Made by a program: the position numbers and the translations under genes. This document shows positions 55,868-64,000 of a stretch of DNA of 64,000 bases, piece by piece. The stretch is taken from contig OZ020525.1 in NCBI GenBank assembly GCA_963971425.1, forward strand, positions 9,345,560-9,409,559, read 5' to 3'. The notes beneath the pieces are model-generated. The model saw nothing but the letters and a program-made list of their open reading frames with translations. It was not told where the DNA came from and made no database searches. The DNA comes from Bryoerythrophyllum caledonicum. Taxonomy: Eukaryota; Streptophyta; Bryopsida; Pottiales; Pottiaceae. Positions within the stretch are counted from its first letter, which is position 1. Each line of letters starts with the position of its first letter.

Positions 55868-57094
55868 CAGTCACATGAACCAAATTATTGACTATTGAAG
55901 TCCCCATATGATGAAGTTTTGTGACTTCGTGCCGTCACATAAACCAAACTTGTGACTAACCTTGGTCCGATTGTCCTTCACCAGGCGTTGCAATCTCTTG
56001 AACAGCTAGAAGCAACGACTGTGCAGCAGCCTGAGCATCACGAGACATCCACTGATTGAAGAGAAGAAATTCAAAGAGCAAAACTCAAAATCAAATCATA
56101 CAATTTGAAACGGATCAAATCCTCTCAAAGCTAAAATTAACTATCACAGGAGAAGGTACCACAGGAACCCAGAATCGCATGTAAAGGCACATGTAACAAA
56201 CTGAAGAAAACATCACTTTACAATCTAACTACTTTTTCTCAGTGGATCATTTCGCACACTTCAATCGAAGATGCCCATGCTGAAACTTCAGCCATTATTG
56301 AGCACCTTAATTGACAGAAAAAACTAACTTAATCAATCAACCGTAGTTTGTTGCCACGCATTAAACCAACACTTGTATCTGAACAAAACGAATGCGTTCT
56401 TCAGCAAGGAGTAAACAATAATAGTAATCACGCACAGCCTAAACTGGAAAGGATCTGGTACTCTATTGCATCCACTGATGTATAGAACGAAGACTCAAAG
56501 CTTGAAGCTATCAGTGAAGCTGTCAGTGACTCAGAGCATGTACGAATATGAATTCTGAAATGTCATCACGTAGCACATGCCACAAACCTTCTGTTAGAGC
56601 CTTGAATTTGAAGCCGGGGCTTCAACACATCCATGGGCATTGTCAAAAATGCACTTAGACCTGCACAGTGTAGGAATGACAATCTTGAATAACAATCTCA
56701 AATTTGGCGACATGTCTCAAATAAGATAACATCAGACAACTCCTTCATCGAAACCTACACTCAACTAGATTTTATCTAATTGGATCAAATCACAGTAATA
56801 TGAGTTGGTCACTGCTGAAATTCTAAGAAGGCAAGTGCACCTTGTTGTATAATCTTCTCTACCATTCAACCAACCTCTCTGAACCCTACAGGCAATCCTG
56901 ATAGTGCAGTCTCAACACTACAAGAATGGCATCACACTACCTTAATAAAAATAGAATCACACTTGAATCTACCATGCAGGTTGATATGCTCTGTGACTGC
57001 CTCCAGTCACATGCACCAAAGAGCTAACTATTGAACACGTTACGTGTTCAAGGATTCTCACTCCTTACCGTCACATGAACCAAAATCATGACTA
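55868..57094. repeat. palindromic subterminal-type repeats, right side
   Basis: CAGTCACATGAACCAAAT followed by TGACTA at 55868-55894, 55932-55958, 57004-57030 and 57068-57094. Often preceded by GTGACTGCCTTC, so GTGACTG and CAGTCAC make a small hairpin. Similar units recur at 57780, 60234, 60838, 61186 and 61247. Confidence 0.75.
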
Positions 57095-57929
57095 ACATTG
57101 GTCAACAGAAAGCATTGGATTGAGTGTTTTAGTGCACAGGCAATCCTGAATTTCTAAGACTACACGTTCATAAATGATCACCTCGTCCAGACTGAAAACA
57201 ACACTCATGTTTCCAAGCTCTTTAGGTGTCGTTCCAGTTAAGTCAAGTATCAACCAACTCCCTGCAGTGCCCAACAAAGAGAAATTTACATCAGAAGCAA
57301 AAATCTCAAATGCTAACATTCAAAATCTTGCAAGAGGAAGCTTCTCTATAGCACTGGTGCTGAAATTCTATTCTAAAGGGTACCTCTCATTGAGAATGAT
57401 GTTCTGTTAATCAAAAGCTTCCTTCAGATTGTGATTGGCCAAAAAGCCCGCCTTTGCAATCCGCCTTTGCCTCTGGAAATGGATACCGTCACCTGCAGCC
57501 TTGGTGAAAAACAACATCAAGTAAGCCCTTAAGGACCTGGGACTCATTCAAAACTCATAAATCTATCACATTCTAAACCATAACGGATCAAGGAAACCGT
57601 ACAAGCAATCCACGCAATCGAATCAAAACTTGGAAATTGATTGGGGATTAAAAAATCGGATTCTTCAAATCCAGTTCATGAGCAATGAATCCATTTTCTG
57701 ACTGGAAGCAGTCATTGTTGAGTCGATGTTCACCAATTACGAGTAAGCAAGCTAAAGATGACTAAGCTTACAAATGTGACTGCCTTCAGTCACAAACGAC
57801 TCCCACTGCAGAATGGATGACATTTGCGACCCTACCACACCACGCTCGTTACAGATCCCTAAAATGAATGCAAGAAGTGTTTGACGGCATTTAGCGTAGT
57901 GGTGCTACTCTCTATCAAACTCGCATTAA
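55971..57929. other. no gene seen; possible CACTA ends at 56916 and 57901
   Basis: CACTACAAGAATGGCATCAC begins at 56916 and GGCATTTAGCGTAGTG ends at 57901; their complements share CACTAC plus an AATGSCRTCA segment. This could be a 1-kb non-autonomous CACTA copy, but flanking triplets differ (CAA, GTG). Confidence 0.35.
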
Positions 57930-58771
57930 CCCCTAAAGTCGAAAGCCCTCAAAATTGCCAAAAACCCTCGAAACTGCCCTCTTTCAATGCAAGGTGAAAA
58001 ATTTTAACTTTTGACAAATTTTCGAGTAAGTAATCGTAAGATCTAGTACCTAACTTGTACATGTACATGCATACCGAATCTTAGATTCAAATTCCTGACC
58101 ATTTTGTGAGATCGTATTGTTCAAAGTTGAAAAAAAAGATTTTTTCCTTGTTGTAGAATGGAAAATTAATGTTTTGGGGGCCAAAAAAACCATTTTTGAA
58201 AGGAAATTTGGCATGAGGCTCTTCAAATTCTTGTTCCTATGTGAGTAAGGAATATGTCCATATAATTTTTACCGTCATAGGACCTATAAAACCTAAAGAA
58301 ATGCTTAATTTTTCACATGGAGGTATGCTGAAATACAAATACAAATGCTCATTTTCAACAATTAAAAAGGCATGTAAAAAATTATTGGATTGAAAATCCA
58401 AACTGTGAGATCATGCTTTACTACCTCTTTTACATGTACGAAATATAAAATTTGAAAAAAAGTAAAATCTCAATTTTTGGTGAATTTTTGAAGTTAATGC
58501 GATCTAATTGATTTTGGGCAGATTTTGAGAATGAATGAGCATATACCGCAGTTTTGGGCAGATTTCAGCATGCCCTAACAGTGTTTTCAAACTTTGACCG
58601 TGAATATCTCCTAAAGTATGAGGAATTTTGAAGCATGAATGGTGTCATTTTAAAGGTATGGGAAAACTCTACAACCTTCCAAAAGTTGAACTTCATAAGA
58701 TCTAAATTTAGTAACTGAGAGCCTGACCAGAGTCAGATCGACCACATTCTGGTCGATTTCGACTTTAGGGG
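57930..58771. mobile_element. piggyBac-like MITE in a TTAA target
   Basis: CCCCTAAAGTCGAAA at 57930 and TTTCGACTTTAGGGG ending at 58771 are perfect 15-bp terminal inverted repeats. TTAA flanks both sides (57926-57929 and 58772-58775). The TTAA duplication with CCC-starting ends is the piggyBac signature. 842 bp, AT-rich, no transposase; internal GTTTTGGGCAGATTT repeats at about 58508 and 58550. Confidence 0.82.
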
Positions 58772-58883
58772 TTAAGTTTTCGAGTTGACGGTGGCGGCGG
58801 AATCGTACCTCAGTTTTCCAAAATGGCGATGGCAAGGGCGAACGCACAGTTCCCACGCATCACTGCTGCTGCTGCCTCGAGCG

Positions 58884-61653
58884 ATGGCGACGCCCATGAA
58901 CGCCGTTGAAGCGCCTTCGGCGACTGACGGCGACACCTCCTCCGGCGAGCAGGTTTCCCACGCATCTGAAGGCTCCGAACGGGAGGAAGGGATTACGAGA
59001 GACGAGGAGGCCAAAGTGCCTGAGTACAAGAGGCTGCGGCAGGAGAACTTGCGCAAGAACTCCCTCAAGCTACACGAGCTCGGAGTCCCGTTGTTGGCAG
59101 CATCTTTGAGAGAGTCGAGAACCACCGAAGTGGGGGGAGGAGAGGGGATGACCGCGACGAAGAGCACTCGCAGCGCCGGCGCTAGCAGCCTCGAAAACTG
59201 CCCCGGGTACGAAACCCTAAACCCTAACTCTGTCCATTGAATGCACTGGCTGTCGACGATTGGTTAGCATACCTCCCCCCTCGCAATCGCGTACAAAACC
59301 CAACAACCATCCGACCTGCAGCCATTCCAGGTGCTTCGCAATCGCGGTCCTCCTAACCTCCGCGATTTGTTCCAACTTCTTGATTGCTTGAACTACAGCG
59401 ACGGTGGGGAACTGGTGCGTCGGAGTTCGCGACTTAAACAACCGCCACCAAAAGCTGGAAGGTCACGCAAGCGGGGGAAGAAGCAGAAAGACGCGCTCTG
59501 CAAGGAATCAAAGGAAACCGTGAGGAGCGTGAAGAGCAGCTCCGACGAGTGGCACAGCGAAGAGGAGAAAACGGAGAGCACTGACATCGAGAATGATGAC
59601 GAGCGACGTGGCAATGGCGATGATGAGGTCTCGCCAATAGGAGTGCAAAAGCCCCATCGAGGCAAGCAAAAATCTGAGGTGAGTGTAACTGCAGTCATGT
59701 TTCCAACCTTGAAACTGCAGTCATGTTTCCAAGGTCTGTGGTTCCTAAACCCTAGGATTGAACAAGCTGAATCTTGCGTGAACTTGCTAAAACTTGCGTG
59801 AAACATGCTGAAACTTGCGTGAACTTGCTAAGACTTGCGTGAATCTTGCTGAGACTTGCGTGAAAGCTGCTGAAACTTGCTGGAACCTGCCAGAACTTGC
59901 TGAAACTTGCTAGAACTTGCCTAAAACACAAGCTGTAGACTTTCTGGATCATCAGTTATGTGTTTGCTAAAGCGTAGTTCCACAGATTAATCTCTCTGAT
60001 TTGATTACACTAGTGACAGGATATAGTGTTCACAAAAGCGAAGCTTGCAAAAGTCTAGACTTTTACTATCAAAGACATTGAGACTTTAGGCATTACCTCT
60101 GATTCTACAATATTCTCTCTGCCAACTGAAGACTCTGATCGTGGACAGTGTACGGTACTTGCTGAATGGAGCAGACTCACGAAAGGTCACTGGATGGATG
60201 CTGTAGAACACAAGCAAACTTGGTGACTTCTCTTAGTCACATGAACGAGGATTCTGACCACAAAACTAGTATGAAGCTCAAGTTTTTTGACTGATGTTGT
60301 TTTCTGCTTCTTGGCTTCTTACATAACTCCATTTCGTTCGTATTGTTTGTGATTCATTTTTGTGGAACGTAGCCCAGTTCGTGATTAATTTTTTTGGAAC
60401 TGTAGTCATTCTTGGAACTTCAAGATATCTTAAGTAGCATGTTTGCTTCATTATGCTTGAAATCGCATTGGGGTGATAGATGTAAGACAGATGCTCGTTT
60501 CTGCTTCCAGTTCTTGTTACATGACTCCTTGTTGTTCTTACTGTTTGTGATTCATTTTTCTGGAACGTAGCCCTGTTCGTGATTCTTTTTTTCTAGAACT
60601 GTAGTCATGGTTGAAACTTAGCTCTACTTCAGCAGCATGTTTGCTTCATTCTGTTTGCTTCATTCTGTTTGCTATATTCTAAATCTGTGCCTAAGATTCT
60701 GTGTTTGCTTGCTTGAAAATGCAGTCATGTTTGCTTCCTTGAAACTGCAGCCATGGTAGGTGTTTGATTGTGTGGTATGGATTTTGTATTTGCTTGCCTT
60801 GAAACTGTAGTCATGTTTCCAAGGTCTATGAGTGCTCATAGTCATATGAATGAGAATTCTGACTACCAAACCCGTATCATGCTCAAGATGTATGACTGAT
60901 TTGTTGGTTTTTGCTTGGTGGCTTGTTACATGACTCCTTTTCTATAGGTTTCATTGATTGCCTCAGTTTGCTTCATTTGCATTGGAGTGATTGATTGCTC
61001 AAGTCTGCCAGCGATATGTGTTGAACTTTTATGTTGAACTTTTGTGTCGAATGATTCTCCATTTCACCTGTGGTACTAATTAATAGATTTTCATGCAAAC
61101 CATTTGTGATAATCGAGTAGTTGATTTCGTAGGATCATTGAGTGCTTGGAACCAGTTTGACAATGAATTTGTTGATTGCGTTCAGTCACATGAACTGAAT
61201 AGATGACTATCAAACTCCGTGTATGTTTAGGATTTGTGGCTGGTCCTAGTCACATGCACTGCGATAATGACTAACCTTAACATTGACCGTGATTACCGCT
61301 GAACGCATTATGTAGGGTAGAGCACCGACAAACGAGCCATCTATGTGGGAGGTGCGTAAGCGAGGTCCACCGGGTTCTGGAATTCCCAAACCCAGGTCAA
61401 CAAGCCTACGTCCGCAGCAAGCAGCCCAACCTCTACAAAGAAAACATCTCAAGATGTCAGAGGATTCACTATTAGGGGAGGCCTTCGACTACTGCAATGA
61501 TGTTGCAGCTGAGATTCATCCTAACCAGGGAGGCAGGACACCTCCTTCGCGCAGGGTTGTCATAACGGACGAGACAACCGGACAGGCGGTCCCGACGGCA
61601 CGGACGGACGGTTCGGACGGATTGCCCGAAGAGCACCCAGTAATTTTTTACAA
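58884..61653 (+). CDS. spliced gene of unknown function, possibly the second (TNPA-like) CACTA gene
   Basis: Exons 58884-59206, 59399-59678 and 61316-61653 join in phase at GT-AG borders, and a donor at 61654 (GTAAGA) implies a further exon. Exon 1: MATPMNAVEAPSATDGDTSS, acidic, then EYKRLRQENLRKNSLKLHEL-GVPLLAASL, which resembles helical segments of plant transposon-associated ORFs. Exon 2: GELVRRSSRLKQPP and a Lys/Arg-rich then Glu/Asp/Ser-rich stretch, suggesting a nuclear DNA-binding protein. Exon 3: EPSMWEVRKRGPPGSGIP, a basic stretch and VVITDETTGQAV. Intron 2 (1637 bp) holds subterminal-type CACTA repeats, which favours a transposon gene. ATG is 109 bp after the piggyBac-like MITE, which may therefore sit in the promoter or 5' UTR. 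Confidence 0.55.
59768..59925. repeat. tandem repeat TGAAACTTGCG
   Basis: About twelve degenerate 11-15 bp units of CTGAAACTTGCGTGAA in intron 2 of the 58.9-61.7 kb gene. Confidence 0.8.
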
Positions 61654-61689
61654 GTAAGAAATTTTTATTGTGATCGCCACGTCACATAC

Positions 61690-62300
61690 AGACGTGTCAC
61701 GCCACCGTGGCACTAGGGCGGAGACGTCCCCGCCCCCAACTGGTAGGGGCGGAGACGTCACCGCCCCTCCCCGCCCAACTTTGGAATCAAGATCTTTGAA
61801 CGGCCATATCTCACTCAAAAATAGTCCAAATTAAGCGTGTGATATGTTTTTTGGCATCTACGCAAAATTTAGATGCCAAATCACATCTCAAACGCTTGAT
61901 TTGGGCTATTTTTGAGTGAGTTATGCCCATTCAAACATTCTGACTCCAAATTTAGGCGGGGAAGGGGCGGGGACGTTAGGGGCGGGGACGTCTCCGCCCC
62001 AAAATGGTAGGGTGGAGACGTCTCCGCCCCAAAATGGTAGGGGCGGAGACGTCCCCGCCCCTCCCCGCCCAATTTTGGAATCAGGATCTTTGAGAGGCCA
62101 TATCTCACTCAAAAATAGTCCAAATCAAGCGTGAGATATGTTTTTTGGCATTTACACAAAATTTAGATTTCAAATCACACCTCAAACGCTTCGTTTGGAC
62201 TATTTTTGAGTGAGTTATGCCCATTCAAACATTCTAACTCCAAATTTAGGCGGGGGAAGGGGCGGGGACGTTAGGGGCGGGGACGTGAGGGCGAGGACTC
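61690..62300. repeat. two GC-flanked foldback units with GACGTC palindromes
   Basis: Two units of about 260 bp (61760-61960 and 62060-62255). Each has CTCACTCAAAAATAGTCCAA facing its complement TTGGACTATTTTTGAGTGAG around a short centre. They are joined and flanked by GGGGCGGAGACGTCCCCGCC-type self-complementary GC blocks. Confidence 0.8.
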
Positions 62301-62479
62301 AACCCTTTGAAGGTTGTAGAGGAAAAAGTTGGGCAAACTCCAATCTCGCCTTGGCAAAGGCCTTCCTCCTCCCCATGTGTTAGAGAAACGATATTTTTAA
62401 TGTAAATTTAGTTTTCCTTTCAACTTCTAGGGAATGACATGATTGCCGTGATGATTGAGGAATGCAAAGATCGTGTCGG
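62242..62479. repeat. direct repeat, copy 1 (second at 63758-64000)
   Basis: About 240 bp with roughly 90% identity to 63758-64000: AAATTTAGGCGGGG, GGACGTGAGGG, ACTCAACCCTT, GAAGGTTGTAGAGGA, TCTCGCCTTGGCAAAGGCCT, ATTGCCGTGATGATTGAGGA. Confidence 0.85.
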
Positions 62480-63757
62480 AATCAAATATAGTGACTTTTT
62501 GTTCTAAATGATTCTATTGGACTTGAAGTAGGAGAAGAAGAAGAACTACGGTCTTCCAATGGGACCGGCGTAAATGTAGTGTTTGTTCATTCTCTTCACT
62601 AAGCATATGGCCACGGGACATAGGCTAGTGTATAAAGAACTACTTTCCCCTCTCGAGGGTCAACACTTTTCCACACGAAGTGCTTCCCTACACTAATTGC
62701 ATTAAAGATAACCGACATGTCATCTCCCCCAAGGGCTTTGTGGGTTCCCATACAACGAGGCCGTGGGATCTTCCACCATAATTGGGTGGACTATGGTGGT
62801 ACTTGAATTAGACTGTTGTATTACGCTATAAACAACAATTTTTTTTTTACATTTTCAAATAAGATAATATTCTTTGCACAAGTGAAACCTCATTTATTAT
62901 CGACGGAAAAATACCATTGAGCAATGTAGTTTTAATGTAAAGATGTGTTCTTAAATGACTCATCTTGAGGTCATATTCAAATTTATGAAGCATAATGTCG
63001 AATCGTCCAATGTGTAACAATCCCTTTGGAACAATCCACGAATTACTCTTCATAACCGTAGGGTCGATGAAATATCTATCTTTAAATTGTTGGGGTTATG
63101 ATAATTTATCGCTTTATTCAATCATAAAGAAAGATGATGCAAATGAAAGCATTCTCTAAAGGCCACAATGTTCCAAAGTCGAAGTGGTTCCCTCACAACA
63201 CTTCTTACTAAATGGTGTCAATTTAACTTTAAATTGATTAAACCTTGCAAAGGTTAGATGAAACTCCAAAAGGCTTTGCAACTAAGGGTGACACCTCAAA
63301 AGGTCACATTAAGCATGTCTATTGTAAAAGCAATGGATGTAGGGGAGAGACACACGACCAAATGTTTTTTAGTATACATATAGATGTACAAAAAATATAA
63401 ATGTCAATAGAAGCTCTAGTAAAATTTCTAGCAATATAGGACATAACTATCAACTTCTTTCTTGAACTCATGTCTATATACAATAATGATAGAACTTTGT
63501 ATGGTTTGTATGAAATTCTTTTCCTAAATAAATATAATTTTGACGTTGTTTTGTAAGATATATATATATATATATATACATGCCGTATTTATAAATTGGG
63601 AATGTTAATTTCTTTATGTTCAAATGGAACCTATTATATTTCATTTTTAATATTTGTTGCTCTTTATATATGTATTATATTTGGAACATAGAGGATTTAT
63701 TTTTATATCGATGTTAAATGGTTTCACTTTTGTTCTCTAATACGTGCACACTTTTTG
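62480..63757. other. no gene seen; (TA)n at about 63557-63580
   Basis: AT-rich spacer between the two direct repeats with a dinucleotide TA run. No coding signal. Confidence 0.5.
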
Positions 63758-64000
63758 ATTCCAAAATTAGGCGGAGAAGGGACGGGGACGTTTGGGGTGG
63801 AGACGTGAGGGTGGGGACTCAACCCTTCGAAGGTTGTAGAGGAACAAAGTTGGGCAAACCCCATTCTCGCCTTGGCAAAGGCCTTCCATCTTCCCTTACG
63901 TTATAGAACTATATTTATATTGTAAATTTAGTTTTCCTTCCAATTTCTAGGGAAGGACATAATTGCCGTGATGATTGAGGAATGCAAAGATCTTATCGAA
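63758..64000. repeat. direct repeat, copy 2, runs off the window
   Basis: Same orientation and order as 62242-62479, start-to-start distance about 1516 bp. It continues to the window edge, so the repeated unit may be longer. Confidence 0.85.

Larger units (their letters stand above)
47947..55970 (-). mobile_element. CACTA (En/Spm-type) autonomous-type transposon; right end unresolved
   Basis: The terminus CACTACAAGAAAACCAGCCC at 47947 matches the classic plant CACTA end. About 1.1 kb of subterminal GTAGTCATRTG repeats follow, then a TNP2-class transposase gene on the minus strand. Subterminal-type repeats reappear from 55868 onward. No TTCTTGTAGTG partner end was found, so the element may extend to about 57.9 or 61.7 kb, or have lost that end. 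It inserted into the gag fossil, so it is younger than that retroelement. Confidence 0.75.

Noticed and set aside
57004-57094. Transcription-factor operator pair
   Set aside because: The same unit recurs across 5 kb beside CACTA genes, which is better explained as subterminal transposon repeats.

Overview
The window is nuclear DNA from a green-lineage eukaryote, most likely a plant or charophyte-type alga with a large, transposon-rich genome. The support is: spliced genes with GT-AG introns; plant-type CACTA, PIF/Harbinger, Ty1/copia and tRNA-SINE elements; interstitial CCCTAAA (plant-type telomere) repeats; and a five-exon glyoxalase-fold gene with an apparent plastid transit peptide. Species cannot be named from sequence alone. 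Gene density is low, and mobile or repetitive DNA fills most of the 64 kb.

Layout. 0.8-2.6 kb (-): FCP1/NLI-like phosphatase-fold gene. 2.8-9.3 kb (-): decayed multi-exon gene of unknown function whose introns are packed with 27-33 bp palindromes sharing the core TTAGCTCGASTCGAGCTAA, including a nested foldback array at 8.0-8.4 kb. 9.70-13.55 kb: CACTA-type element with a 3-bp target duplication, carrying exons of a Dicer-like helicase. 14.3-18.5 kb: palindromes, a MITE, a repeat element with a second copy at 38.6-39.8 kb, A-rich tandem repeats, telomere-like repeats. 18.6-22.6 kb (+): E2F-like sites, a palindrome array and a decayed DUF7869-like transposase gene. 23.5-29 kb (-): retroelement fossil with a long CTTAAG-rich leader. 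29.0-29.5 kb (-): mobile-type relic. 30.1-31.5 kb: copia fossil with LTR. 31.87-33.06 kb: Harbinger-type element with a nested SINE. 33.2 kb: unknown exon. 34.39-35.81 kb (+): intact glyoxalase-fold gene, the clearest host gene. 36-43 kb: MITEs and foldbacks. 45-46 kb: degenerate ATACCCGG repeats. 46.1-47.9 kb: gag-bearing retroelement fossil, cut by a CACTA element beginning at 47,947 whose TNP2 transposase gene (-) runs 55.7 to 49.1 kb. 57.93-58.77 kb: piggyBac-like MITE in TTAA. 58.9-61.7 kb (+): spliced gene, possibly the second CACTA gene. 61.7-64 kb: GC-rich foldbacks with GACGTC palindromes and a 1.5 kb-spaced direct repeat.

The most unusual signal is the palindrome family. The inner core is constant, but the outer arms differ between loci in a base-paired, compensating way (CACTTT/AAAGTG; GACAGTTT/AAACTGTC; TGCAAGTT/AACTTGCA). 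Copies sit inside introns close to splice sites and are stacked into larger foldbacks. Other leads are the CACTA element with Dicer-like exons and the strong excess of TAG among in-frame stops in decayed genes.
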